From positions 434,001-498,000 of the forward strand of contig NZ_JBIFNP010000001.1 of the NCBI RefSeq assembly GCF_043945595.1: 64,000 bases of DNA, in the 5' to 3' direction. Source of the stretch: Paenibacillus_S sp043945595. Lineage in GTDB: Bacteria; Bacillota; Bacilli; Paenibacillales; NBRC-103111. Each line of letters opens with the position of its first letter. The first letter of the stretch is position 1. The position numbers were made by a program, and so were the translations under genes. Under the pieces are notes generated by a model. That model saw only the letters and a list, made by a program, of their open reading frames with translations. It was not told the origin of the DNA and did no database searches. Of this stretch, positions 17,729 to 26,690 are shown piece by piece.

Positions 17729-19786
17729 GAACATTACAGATTCCGCACACGCTGCCCATAGCGCAGCTCAAAGAAGGCTACCGCTCGGGGCAATTCACGC
17801 CGCAGCAGATTGCCCGGGAAATTGTCCGCAGGGCGGAGCAGGATGGCGGCATGAACATCTGGATCACGCCGCCGTCTATGGATGCCATGCAGCCCTACCT
17901 GGACCGGCTTGCATCCATGAACCCTGACGAGGCCCCCCTCTGGGGCGTCCCCTTTGCCGTAAAAGACAACATCGATGTGGCGGGTATGATGACCACGGCA
18001 GGCTGCGCCGAATATGCCTATATGCCGGACGATCATGCCGCCGTTGTCGATAGGCTGATCCGTGCGGGAGCCATTCCCGCAGGCAAAACGAACCTCGACC
18101 AGTTCGCCACAGGCCTGGTCGGTACGCGCAGCCCTTACGGCGAGACGCATAACGCGCTTCGCCCCGAGCTGATCAGCGGCGGCTCCAGCTCCGGCTCCGC
18201 CGTGGCGGCGGCCCGCGGGCAGGCTGCCTTCGCCCTCGGCACGGACACGGCCGGCTCCGGCCGCGTGCCTGCGGCGCTGAACGGGCTCGTCGGCTATAAG
18301 CCGAGCCTGGGCGCCTGGCCGACGAGCGGCGTCGTGCCCGCCTGCAAGAGCCTGGACTGTGTGACGGTGTTCGCCCACAGTCTGGAGGACGCGCTTGCCG
18401 TAGACGCGGCGTTGCGCGGTGCGGCGGCTGCGGATCCATCGTCGCCGCAGCCTGCCGAAGCCGGTGCCCGGGCGCCCTGCCCGGCTGTGCCTGCCGAAGG
18501 AGCCGCCGGGCTTTTACGGCCCTTACGCGGACGCCTACCGCAGCGCCTGGGAGCGGGCGGTCGAGCGGCTTGAGCGGCTCGGCCTGCCGGTGGAGTATAT
18601 CGATACCGCTGTCTTCTCGCAGGCGGCGGCGATCCTGTACGAAGGGCCGTGGGTTGCCGAGCGCTGGGCCGATCTGGGCGGCTTCATCGAAGCGAACCCG
18701 GGAACGGCCTTCCCGGTGACGGAGCAGATTCTGCGCTCCGGCGCTGCAGCGCAATATGACGCGGCCTCCGTGTTCCAGGCGATGCATCAGCTGCAGGCCT
18801 ATAAGCACGAAGCGCGCAGGCTGTTGGAGGACGCGGTGCTGGTCATGCCTACGGCAGGCGGAACGTGGACGCGCGAGCAGGTAAGGCAGGAACCGGTCGC
18901 GGCCAACCGCGATATGGGGCGCTACACGAACCACTGCAACCTGCTCGATCTGTGCGCCGTTGCGATTCCAGCCGGAGAAGCGGCGGAGCAAACGCCGTTC
19001 GGCATCACGATGTTCGCGCTGGCCGAGAACGAGGGCCTGATCTGCGGGGCGGCGCAAGCGTTCGGCGGCATCGCCGGGGAAGACCGGGCGGCCCGGGAAT
19101 CGGCCGCTTCGTCTCTGTCTTCTGTGTGCAGCGCCGAAGGCGGGACGGCAGCGGCTTATGAGTCACCCGCAGCTGTGTCTGCCGGTCAGGAGACCTCGCC
19201 GTTCGCGGTTTGCGCCACGTCTGTAGCTCCTCCTGCCGACCAGGGGTCTTCGCCGTCCGCAGCATGCGCCTTATCCGCAGCAGCTTCTGCCAGTCAGGAA
19301 TTATCATCCGAAGCGCACAGGGGCGAACCGGCAGCGCTAGGGCAGCCTGACACTTCGGTCACTGCTGCGTCTCAAGCGGATGAACCCGCCAAGCCGGAGA
19401 CGACCTTGGTCGCCGTCTGCGGGCTGCACATGCGCGGCTTCCCGCTTGAGAAGCAGATCCTTGGCTGCGGAGCCGTTTTTGTGAAGGAGACGGAGTCCGC
19501 TCCGAAATATAAGCTGGTGAAGCTTGCGACGGTCCCGGCAAAGCCGGGAATGATCAAGCTGACGAGCGGCGGCGCGGCCGTACAGCTGGAGCTTTGGGAG
19601 ATGCCGCTTGCCTCGTTCGGCGCTTTTGCCGCATCGATTCCTTCGCCGCTCGGTATCGGCAAAGTGGAGCTGGCGGACGGCACCGAGGTTCCGGGGTTCG
19701 TCTGCGAGGCTTACGCCGCAGCGCAATCCGAGGACATTACGTCTTACGGCGGCTGGCGCCAAGCGGTATCTGTATCCAATGTATAA
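17725..19786 (+). pseudogene. Allophanate hydrolase (AtzF/amidase type) with Ala/Ser-rich insert, frameshifted
   Basis: The ATG overlaps the carboxylase TGA. The N-terminal amidase-signature domain has catalytic Lys in PFAVKDNIDVAGM and the serine region GGSSSGSAVAAARG plus GTDTAGSGRVPAALNG. After a frame break near 18435-18458 it continues with PPGFYGPYADAYRSAWERAV through TNHCNLLDLCAVAIPAG. The C-terminal AtzF-type domain (VAVCGLHMRGFPLEKQILGC to QAVSVSNV) hydrolyses the N-carboxy intermediate. Between the domains (about 19084-19390) sits an unusual ~100-residue Ala/Ser/Gln/Cys-rich stretch with imperfect repeats, which explains why the gene is longer than the usual ~600 codons. It converts allophanate to ammonia and CO2, finishing guanidine breakdown. 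Confidence 0.85.
19084..19390 (+). repeat. Low-complexity repeated linker inside the allophanate hydrolase
   Basis: The encoded protein repeats a unit of roughly 18-19 residues: AGQETSPFAVCATSVAP, then PADQGSSPSAACALSAAA, then SASQELSSEA. The repeats are degenerate at base level. They fall exactly at the junction between the amidase and C-terminal domains, so they probably form a flexible spacer. Confidence 0.6.
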
Positions 19787-19808
19787 CTTAACAAGGGGGG
19801 AGACGGCG

Positions 19809-20612
19809 ATGAAAAAACGGCGGGTGCGCTTATTTCAAATTCGCGGAGAGCTGGACCAGACCTGGTATACCGCAGGAGTTGCCGGAATCTTTCTTCTGCT
19901 CCTTCTCGGATGGAGCCTGATGAGCTATGGGCAATGGGTGGAGCGGACGTTCCTACCTACGCCGGATCAGGTGCTTGTTCAATTGATGAAGCAGCTCGGC
20001 AGCTCGGATTTCTGGAATCATATCGGCATTAGCGTATATCGTGTGGGGATGGGCTTCCTGTTGGCCTGCATCCTCGGCATCCCGCTGGGTATCCTGGCGG
20101 GAACGTTCCGGTTTGCGGAGTCGATCGTCGTGCCGCCGACGGAATTTATCCGCTACATGCCGGCGACAGCTTTTGTGCCTCTTATTATGGTGTGGGCCGG
20201 TATCGGCGAAGGGGCGAAAATTTTAGTGATTTTCGTCGGGTGCTTTTTCCAGCTGGTGCTGATGGTGGCGGACAATGCCAGAGCCGTATCCAACGATCTG
20301 CTGCAGGTATCCTATACGATGGGCGCGAAGCGCTGGCAGGTGATCGAGCGGGTGCTTATTCCCGCGCTGCTGCCGGATTTGATGAACACGCTAAGGCTCA
20401 TTATCGGGTGGGCGTGGACGTACCTGGTTGTAGCCGAGCTGGTGGCGGCCAACAGCGGTCTTGGTTTTGCAATTATGAAGGCGCAGCGTTTTTTGAATAC
20501 GGATCTTATCTTCGTCGGCATTATTGTCATTGGTCTGCTCGGGTTAATCACGGACCGGGTGTTTGCCTATTGCCACAAAAGGTTCTTCCCCTGGCTGGAA
20601 GGAAGGGCTTAG
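19809..20612 (+). CDS. Guanidine ABC transporter permease (SsuC/TauC-like)
   Basis: The start at 19809 follows ACAAGGGGGGAGACGGCG and gives MKKRRVRLFQIRGELDQTWY; a longer in-frame reading begins inside the preceding gene. 267 residues with six predicted membrane helices and the EAA-type cytoplasmic loop (AVSNDLLQVSYTMGAKRWQV) that contacts the ATPase. The family is BPD_transp_1, SsuC class. With the lipoprotein at 11483 and ATPase at 20654 it completes a guanidine importer. Being distal to the catabolic genes, its expression depends on the same riboswitch. Confidence 0.88.
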   Translation: MKKRRVRLFQIRGELDQTWYTAGVAGIFLLLLLGWSLMSYGQWVERTFLPTPDQVLVQLMKQLGSSDFWNHIGISVYRVGMGFLLACILGIPLGILAGTFRFAESIVVPPTEFIRYMPATAFVPLIMVWAGIGEGAKILVIFVGCFFQLVLMVADNARAVSNDLLQVSYTMGAKRWQVIERVLIPALLPDLMNTLRLIIGWAWTYLVVAELVAANSGLGFAIMKAQRFLNTDLIFVGIIVIGLLGLITDRVFAYCHKRFFPWLEGRA

Positions 20613-20653
20613 CTTGCGAGTAATCGGATAATGAAGAAAAAGGAGTGGAGCCT

Positions 20654-21496
20654 GTGAAGCCGGTACAACCATTAGAAGTTTTAAGGAGGCCCGATAGGAG
20701 AGAGCTTGAGCCGGAAGTGATCTCCGCTGAACCGGTTAAAATTGAGGCCAAGGGGATTTCCAAAATATATTCCAGCAAAAAAAGCGATTTTGTCGCGCTT
20801 GATTCCGTCTCCTTCGATATTCGAAATCATGAATTTGTCAGCTTCGTCGGCCCTTCCGGCTGCGGAAAATCGTCGCTGCTTCGTATTCTTGCAGGTCTGG
20901 AGGACGCCAGCTCCGGCGAGCTGCGCATTGCGGGGCATGAAATCGACGGACCGGGTGCCGACAGAGGCATGGTGTTTCAATCCTACACGCTGTTCCCTTG
21001 GCTGACCGTACGGGAGAATATCGAGTTCGGGCTGACGCTGAAGGGGATACCGTTGTTCGAAAAAAGGCGGATCTCCGATCACTTCATGGAGCTCGTCCAG
21101 CTGACGAAATTCGCCAAATCGTACCCGAAGGAGCTCTCCGGGGGGATGAAGCAGCGCGTTGCCATCGCCCGCGCTCTGGCGAACAATCCTGAGGTGCTGC
21201 TGATGGATGAGCCGTTCGGCGCGCTCGATCCGCAGACGAAGGGCTCCATGCAGGAAATGCTGCTGCAGCTATGGGAGAAGGAAAAGACGACCATCGTATT
21301 TATTACGCACGATATCGAGGAAGCGATCTTTCTGTCGCAGCGTGTGCATGTGATGCAGGCCCATCCCGGTAGAATCAAGCATACAGTGCAGATTCCCTCC
21401 TCCCTTCGCAAAGGCGTCGACGGCAGAGATTACGAAGCTTTCCTGCGGATGAAGCGGCAGATCGTCGCGCAGATAGGAGAGACCTCCGCTCATTGA
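20654..21496 (+). CDS. Guanidine ABC transporter ATP-binding protein (SsuB/TauB-like)
   Basis: GTG at 20654 is preferred over the in-frame GTG nine bases earlier because AAAAAGGAG is then correctly spaced. 280 residues. Walker A GPSGCGKSS, Q-loop in GMVFQSYTLFPWL, signature LSGGMKQRVAIARAL, Walker B VLLMDEPFGALDP and H-loop THDIEEAIF are all intact. An N-terminal extension of ~30 residues (PLEVLRRPDRRELEPEV) precedes the core domain. It energises the guanidine importer at the inner membrane face. A strong terminator follows, ending the operon. Confidence 0.88.
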   Translation: MKPVQPLEVLRRPDRRELEPEVISAEPVKIEAKGISKIYSSKKSDFVALDSVSFDIRNHEFVSFVGPSGCGKSSLLRILAGLEDASSGELRIAGHEIDGPGADRGMVFQSYTLFPWLTVRENIEFGLTLKGIPLFEKRRISDHFMELVQLTKFAKSYPKELSGGMKQRVAIARALANNPEVLLMDEPFGALDPQTKGSMQEMLLQLWEKEKTTIVFITHDIEEAIFLSQRVHVMQAHPGRIKHTVQIPSSLRKGVDGRDYEAFLRMKRQIVAQIGETSAH

Positions 21497-21518
21497 ACAG
21501 AATAGGAGACATGTCAGG

Positions 21519-21574
21519 AAAAACGCCATTCCCGGTTCACGGAGGTTATTCATGAACAGGGAACGGCGTTTTTT
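21519..21574 (+). terminator. Terminator of the guanidine operon
   Basis: AAAAACGCCATTCCCGGTTC pairs with GAACAGGGAACGGCGTTTTT around a 15-base loop, followed by more T residues. Stem of about 18 pairs with two irregularities. Confidence 0.85.
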
Positions 21575-21781
21575 GGCTGTGCGGGACTTGCTTTGCAGGG
21601 GAGGGGGACCGGCGTGCAGGTGCGAGTGCAGGTCCGCAAACAGATGCAGCATGCAAGCGCATAGGCGGATGCGTGAGCAGACGGCACATGTGGAGTCGGT
21701 CATGTTGATGGTAAGAAATGAGATGTGGCAGGTTCTGCTTATGTTTTATTACGTATAGGATACAATTGAATTAGATCATGA

Positions 21782-21839
21782 AGAAGAGGGGGACATTCGA
21801 GTCAATTTAGTGACTTGTGGGATAGTCCTCTTGTTTTTT
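21782..21839 (+). terminator. Likely terminator at the edge of the AT-rich islet
   Basis: AAGAGG-GGGAC pairs with GTCC-TCTT, with an inner AGTCA/TGACT hairpin and a run of seven T. No gene is recognised just upstream, so it may belong to a lost gene. Base composition becomes AT-rich immediately after it. Confidence 0.5.
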
Positions 21840-21943
21840 TAGATGTCTGAATAAAGCGGAAGTTGAAAGTCTATTGTTTGTCAACTTGTTGCGTCTTTAG
21901 AAAATGTTTTACAGACTATATGATTTAAAGTATTATATAAGCC

Positions 21944-22194
21944 GAAATCCAAGAAAAATACAAAGAGGTATTCGTAACGAAAAACTATGAAAGGTTTAGC
22001 ACATTAAAGCCCAATCAATATTGGAGTTGCCTCTGTACTACATTGTATGTGAGGGTCATGGTCTATCAGAAGTTCACCGCTTAAACGAAAAAAGAAATAA
22101 TTGGAAGCCAATTAACTTCCTAAATGGTTACGCGACCTTAGCTGAAAATGAGATGAAGTCTCTCTGGTATGGCAATGAGTGCAATCTGCTATAA
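21944..22194 (+). pseudogene. Remnant of a small coding sequence upstream of the ATPase
   Basis: From 21944 one frame reads EIQEKYKEVFVTKNYERFST plus LKPNQYW, and after about 22020 the next frame reads LELPLYYIVCEGHGLSEVHR through NFLNGYATLAENEMKSLWYG, stopping at 22194. Both halves look like real protein and join at one frameshift. No start codon or ribosome site is visible for the first half, which follows a TAA. No family recognised. It ends 48 bases before the ATPase start and may be a degraded first gene of the same cassette. Confidence 0.35.
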
Positions 22195-22242
22195 TGAGTA
22201 GTATTAGGATTGAACTTCGATTAGATGGTAAGGAGGGTGAAA

Positions 22243-23508
22243 ATGCTAAAAAACTTTTCTTTCCAAAGTTTTAAAAGTTTTGATCGATCCACATTAGAAA
22301 TAGAAAAATTAACTGCCATAATCGGTACTAACGCAGGTGGTAAGACCAATGGAATTGAGGGCATAAAGATTCTTTCTGAAATCTCATCAGGGAGAGAATT
22401 GGCGGTTATACTTGACGGATCGAAGAATGTGGATAGTGAAATCAGAGGTGGAAGTATAGGGTGCCCAAGAATTGGAACGGATACTTTTACATTAGGTTGT
22501 TTGGTAGATATTGATGGAGATTACGATCTTGAATATTCAATCACGGTAAAAGTCAGCAGTCGAGTTTTTATACTTGAAGAGCACCTATTTAAACGTTCAC
22601 CTAACGCAAAGCCAACTATTGTTTTCCAAACCAAAGATACATCTGATGAATTTAGTGATATTAATGTCGAGTACAATAATGGGCGAAAGGGAAGGAACCC
22701 TGAGGTTACATGTATTCGTTCTGTTTCTGTACTGTCTCAACTCTCTTCTAAAATGCCTACGACAACTGAAAACAATAAAAAAAATGTGACTTACATTAAT
22801 TTGGTTTTGGAGCGACTGGGAAAGATATTATTTTTAGACCCTCTTCCTAGCCGTATGAGAGATTATTCAAGAATGAGCGACCATAAACTAAGACCGACAG
22901 CTGATAATATATCTTCTGTACTTTATGAATTATGCCGGAATAAAGAATACAAAAAAAGCCTGTTAAAGGCATTGAAAGAATTACCGGAAAATGAGATTTT
23001 GGATATTTCATTTATTGAAACTTCAATTGGCGATGTTATGTTTCGTCTGAAAGAAAGGTATGGAGACCATTCAGAATTTGTTGAAGCCAAGCGGCTGTCT
23101 GATGGCACACTCAGATATTTGGCCATCTTATCTTCGCTAATTAGTGAAGAATCGGGCAGCATGATTGTAATAGAAGAGATTGATAATGGGATTCATCCAA
23201 GCAGAATTAAAACGTTAATGCAAACGATATCAAGACTTACCAAAGAAAGACATATAGATGTTCTTCTTACAACACATAACCCGACACTGCTTAATGCTCT
23301 TACTATAGAAGAATTATTGGGTGTTGTTTTATGTTACAGAGATCCGAATGACGGTTCTAGCAGGTTTTATGCATTACCGGATATTGAGTCTTTGCCCGCG
23401 CTATTGTCAAAAGGTAATTTAGGCGACCTAACTGTGAGAGATGAATTAGTTAAGGCGATAAAGAAACCCAGTGCGAGCAATAATGATTTAGGCTGGCTGG
23501 AGGTATAG
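22243..23508 (+). CDS. AAA ATPase of the ABC/RecF-like (AAA_21) class, probable defence component
   Basis: ATG at 22243 with AAGGAGGGTG directly upstream. 421 residues. Walker A GTNAGGKTN (28-36), ABC-like signature RLSDGTLRYLAIL (~280-295), Walker B SMIVIEEIDNGIHPSR (~306-321) and H-loop LLTTHNP (~341) are all present. This is the overcoming-lysogenisation/RloA-type standalone ATPase family, without a long coiled coil or TOPRIM domain. The next gene begins two bases after its stop and encodes a PIN-like nuclease, so the pair resembles ATPase-plus-nuclease phage-defence cassettes such as Septu or PARIS but with a different nuclease fold. AT-rich codon use contrasts with both flanks, indicating horizontal acquisition. 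Confidence 0.8.
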   Translation: MLKNFSFQSFKSFDRSTLEIEKLTAIIGTNAGGKTNGIEGIKILSEISSGRELAVILDGSKNVDSEIRGGSIGCPRIGTDTFTLGCLVDIDGDYDLEYSITVKVSSRVFILEEHLFKRSPNAKPTIVFQTKDTSDEFSDINVEYNNGRKGRNPEVTCIRSVSVLSQLSSKMPTTTENNKKNVTYINLVLERLGKILFLDPLPSRMRDYSRMSDHKLRPTADNISSVLYELCRNKEYKKSLLKALKELPENEILDISFIETSIGDVMFRLKERYGDHSEFVEAKRLSDGTLRYLAILSSLISEESGSMIVIEEIDNGIHPSRIKTLMQTISRLTKERHIDVLLTTHNPTLLNALTIEELLGVVLCYRDPNDGSSRFYALPDIESLPALLSKGNLGDLTVRDELVKAIKKPSASNNDLGWLEV

Positions 23509-23510
23509 GC

Positions 23511-23999
23511 ATGCATGTAAGTATTATCGACACTTCCATCCTGTGTAATATTATAAACATTCCCCACATGAATCAGAATCATCAAGAAATTATTGCAGAA
23601 CTGACTTCGTTGCAACAAGATAGACAACAGATATTGATTCTGCCCTTGGCAACCATAATAGAAACGGGTAATCATATTGCGCATATTGCTGACGGCAATC
23701 TGAGAAGAGAACGAGCTCTAGTAATGGCTGAATTAATTAAAAGAACGGTTAATGATCAGGCTCCTTGGACCTATTTTGGTCAGGAGCTGGAGAGAGAAGA
23801 TTTGTTAGAAATATCGAGTGCCGTTGTAGAATACGCAGTTATGGAGATTGGAATCGGTGACTTGTCTATCGTACAAGTGTACAAGAAATATAAGGATACT
23901 GTTCCTGCAATAGGATCAATAAGAATTTGGAGTTTAGATAATCATTTGAAATCTTACTACGAGGAGATACCTTCAATCCGAAGGAGAAGAGATCGTTAG
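23511..23999 (+). CDS. PIN-like nuclease partnered with the AAA ATPase
   Basis: 162 residues, starting two bases after the ATPase stop with GGAGGTATAGGC as ribosome site. The fold is inferred from spaced acidic residues in the PIN order: Asp7 in VSIIDTS, Glu51 in ATIIETGNHI, Asp117 in GIGDLSIV and Asp143 in WSLDNHL. PIN enzymes cut RNA using metal ions. Coupling to the ATPase suggests a toxin or effector released on phage or plasmid challenge. No antitoxin is evident. I do not recognise a named system with this exact pair, and the fold call rests on motif spacing only. Confidence 0.55.
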   Translation: MHVSIIDTSILCNIINIPHMNQNHQEIIAELTSLQQDRQQILILPLATIIETGNHIAHIADGNLRRERALVMAELIKRTVNDQAPWTYFGQELEREDLLEISSAVVEYAVMEIGIGDLSIVQVYKKYKDTVPAIGSIRIWSLDNHLKSYYEEIPSIRRRRDR

Positions 24000-24437
24000 A
24001 TTATTTGAAACATTCCATAGATGCGGAGTACTATGTGTCGCTTGTGAGGAAATAGAATATCGGAGCCGCATTTACCTGTTCTCAGAGCTCAGGCGTACTC
24101 AACGCTTGGGCTTGTGCAATGTGAATTGGCGTGTTGGTGTAAATTTAATGGATGGGCCTGAAACGGATTCAAGTTCGTTCGAGCTATGTATCAGCCAGCT
24201 TATTAGCTTAGCAGGGTGTTGGGATTACTCGGGTAAACTCGCCAGATGCGGCGGAGTATGGTGAGATGCTGACACATAGCATCGTTGCTAATGAATTGTA
24301 TAAGCAAGCGCATGTCTTCGGCTCCCGCTATTCCTGGTGGGGGTCGTATTTTATGATTCTCCGAAACTGTTCCCCCATATATATCCAAATCAGGACTCTG
24401 GCAGTGTAATAGAATTGACGAAAATAAGTGCGGAGGG
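24000..24437. other. Intergenic region after the ATPase/PIN pair
   Basis: No supported gene. Short open stretches on both strands lack ribosome sites. Composition returns to GC-rich after about 24430, marking the right edge of the islet. No flanking direct repeat was found by eye. Confidence 0.4.
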
Positions 24438-25874
24438 CTAGAACTGCCGGTTAACCAGCGTGCCGGCAAGCGGCAGAGGGAGATACGTCCGGAGGCTGCC
24501 CCACGGGCGGAAACCATAGCTTGCAAAAGCCTGATAGGCGGCCTTGCGCCTATCCAACAGCTCCTCCGCCGGCAGCGCCAGCAGCCGGTTCAACGCCCCG
24601 ACCAGCACCCGGGTCGGCCCTTCGTCAGCCCGCAGGCTGCTTCGCCACTGGTCGAAGCGGCTTGCGAGCATCAGATCCAGCGCCGCTTCGTCGACCTCGA
24701 CCGTCCCGTCGGCGTACTGGCGCAGGCCGATGCCGTCCCAGGGCGAGGAAGTCAGCGGCTGGGGCTTTTCCGCTGGAGGTTCTTCCGACAGCAGGTCCGG
24801 CTCCGACAATGGCTCCAGTTCCGGCAACGGCAACGGCTCCGGTTCAGGAAGCGGGCGGAGCGCCGTTTCGAGCCCAAGATGCACCGCCTCTTCGAGTACG
24901 CGGTGCACCCGCAATGTATTCAAATACCGGTTCGCCTGCGAGATAGCTGCGCTCAGCTCGTTAAACCTTAAGGCGAGCTGCTGGAGCTCCTGCCTAGCCT
25001 CGATTTCATCGGGAACAACGTTCACTGTCACGTCGGTGTCGCTCCCTCGATGGAGAGTCAGCGTAAGCCTCCCCCCATCGAGCGTGACCCGATTGGATTC
25101 CGAGCGAACAGTCTTTCCATCATCGATCCGGTACAGGGCGTCCGTCCCCGGCTGCGTGACAGCCAGGATGCCGGCCGAACGGGCCGCAGTTCCGTATACA
25201 TCCGCAATGGCGAAGGAGCGGCCGCTGCCGGTCTGAGAACAGGCCACTTTCAGTTTGACTGTGTCCGCCTCGGCATCTTCGTGCAGCGCTGCTTCCACGG
25301 GAAGACCGGTCTGGCGGATGGCAGCCCGTATTTTTTGCAGCACATGCCGGTTCGTATCGGTCCGGACGACATAAATGGAGAAAGGGGCGGAGCGCCCCTC
25401 GCAGCTCAGCTTCATTTGATTCGAGCCGGCGGCTATCGTCGTAACCGCCTGAGCAGGCAGGGCCGTTCCTTCGTTGTACTGGGCGGAGGCCGCCCGTTCG
25501 ATCCGAATGCGGTACGACCGGATCGCCGCTCCAGGCGCAGCCGACGCGGTCACAACCGCAGCATCGCTGCTGAGCGCGATTCTCCGGTCTACCGCCGACG
25601 CTTGCGTATGGGATTGCAGCTTGCGTACCGCCCGCTTGACTTGCACGGCCGTTTGGAGAATGGCCGCGATGGCATACGTGCTCTCCCGGGCGAACCGGTC
25701 AAACGGCGAGCTGCCTGTCCAGGGCAGAACATTTGCGCTTCGCGCCTTCTCTTCGGAGGACGGCGTCCCCGGAGGCAGGAAGAGGCCCCCGCGTCGTTTC
25801 CAGATTTCTTCATTGGAGTGCCACAGCGCGTTCGACCGGTACGTCCGAGCCACCTGCGCAACATTGAATACCAT
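24438..25874 (-). CDS. FliD-like flagellar cap family protein
   Basis: ATG at 25874 (MVFNVAQVARTYRSN) is chosen because AAGGGG lies eight bases upstream; an earlier in-frame ATG would add 34 unsupported residues. 478 residues. The central part follows the FliD pattern: SYRIRIERAASAQYNEGTAL, then GSNQMKLSCEGRSAPFSIYV, TGSGRSFAIADVYGTAARSA, and ALYRIDDGKTVRSESNRVTL ahead of LTLTLHRGSDTDVTVNV and a coiled coil. A Pro/Glu/Leu-rich linker (PLPEPEPLPLPELEPLSEPD) replaces part of the usual C-terminus. No other flagellar gene is nearby, so a role in motility is uncertain; it may be a divergent secreted paralogue. Confidence 0.55.
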   Translation of the reverse strand: MVFNVAQVARTYRSNALWHSNEEIWKRRGGLFLPPGTPSSEEKARSANVLPWTGSSPFDRFARESTYAIAAILQTAVQVKRAVRKLQSHTQASAVDRRIALSSDAAVVTASAAPGAAIRSYRIRIERAASAQYNEGTALPAQAVTTIAAGSNQMKLSCEGRSAPFSIYVVRTDTNRHVLQKIRAAIRQTGLPVEAALHEDAEADTVKLKVACSQTGSGRSFAIADVYGTAARSAGILAVTQPGTDALYRIDDGKTVRSESNRVTLDGGRLTLTLHRGSDTDVTVNVVPDEIEARQELQQLALRFNELSAAISQANRYLNTLRVHRVLEEAVHLGLETALRPLPEPEPLPLPELEPLSEPDLLSEEPPAEKPQPLTSSPWDGIGLRQYADGTVEVDEAALDLMLASRFDQWRSSLRADEGPTRVLVGALNRLLALPAEELLDRRKAAYQAFASYGFRPWGSLRTYLPLPLAGTLVNRQF

Positions 25875-26060
25875 ATTTCTGCCCCTTGCTCCCGGCTGTT
25901 GACCTGCGGTTTGCCGTCTCCTTAGCGGGGCTTGGGCATTCACCGAGTCATATGCTGCTCCCATTATACATGACATGCCGTTTCCCGTAAATTGGACATT
26001 GACAATGGATTGTTAGGTAGAGTATGATGTTTAATTAACTTATAAAAAGGGGCATTGACC

Positions 26061-26150
26061 ATGGAGTGGGCACAAGTAGCCGTTATTGCAGTAGTTATCA
26101 TCGTCAGCGTCCTGTTTCTTGCCTTCGTCGGTAAAAAATATTTGAAATAA
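26061..26150 (+). CDS. 29-residue single-helix membrane protein
   Basis: Encodes MEWAQVAVIAVVIIVSVLFL followed by AFVGKKYLK and a TAA. One membrane helix with a short cationic C-terminus. AAAAGGGG sits seven to eight bases before the ATG, a good ribosome site. It lies alone ahead of the acetyltransferase gene, and its TAA overlaps an ATG in the next frame. Similar tiny proteins are common in this bacterial group, but I cannot name a function. Confidence 0.6.
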   Translation: MEWAQVAVIAVVIIVSVLFLAFVGKKYLK

Positions 26151-26215
26151 TGGCAGAGCCTCTTCTCCCTTCATACGATGATGAAGTAACTGTTTTATGT
26201 GAGGAGGCGACTTGC

Positions 26216-26683
26216 TTGATCCGCAAACGAATTCCACGCCGGGATGACCAGACCATCTATGAGCTTGTCCAATTGCTTCTCGTTCCCTTTGCTTTGGAGA
26301 CGCAGCCTGACCTTCGCGTGGATCTGGCCGCAATCCGCAAGCGGTTGAAGCCCTGCCTGACCTATGTTGATACGTGCGGACGCAAAACCCCGGGAGGCTT
26401 CGTCTCGCTTCGGATGGAGAAGGATAAAATGTACGTCGACATGCTGGCCGTTCATCCCCGGTGGCAGGGGAAGGGAGTCGGTTCCCGGCTGCTGGAGCAG
26501 GCGGAACGGACGGCTGTTCTTGAAGGCTACCGCGAAGTGACCTTGTGGGTGGACGATACGAACGTGCAGGCGCAGCATTTCTATAAGGCAAAAGGATATG
26601 AGGCCGTTCATTACGATACCGGCATCCGCTGCTATATGCTGACAAAGCGGCTGCAGGCACAGCGGCCGGGGCTGTACCGCTAA
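26216..26683 (+). CDS. GNAT family N-acetyltransferase
   Basis: The TTG start at 26216 follows GAGGAGGCGACTTGC and yields MIRKRIPRRDDQTIYELVQL, which matches where the domain begins; an ATG at 26150 overlapping the previous stop is possible but lacks a ribosome site. 155 residues. The acetyl-CoA pyrophosphate loop is HPRWQGKGVGSRLLEQAE, preceded by YVDMLAVHP and followed by LWVDDTNVQAQHFYKAKGYE, the standard GNAT C-terminal motif. Cytosolic acetyl-CoA-dependent transfer to an unknown amine. Confidence 0.82.
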   Translation: MIRKRIPRRDDQTIYELVQLLLVPFALETQPDLRVDLAAIRKRLKPCLTYVDTCGRKTPGGFVSLRMEKDKMYVDMLAVHPRWQGKGVGSRLLEQAERTAVLEGYREVTLWVDDTNVQAQHFYKAKGYEAVHYDTGIRCYMLTKRLQAQRPGLYR

Positions 26684-26690
26684 CGTGCGT

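Noticed and set aside
21552..21758. 68-codon open frame after the guanidine operon
   Set aside because: It starts inside the terminator arm and has no protein-like composition.
25050..25925. 291-codon open frame on the plus strand
   Set aside because: Antisense to the FliD-like gene, Arg-rich and without motifs.
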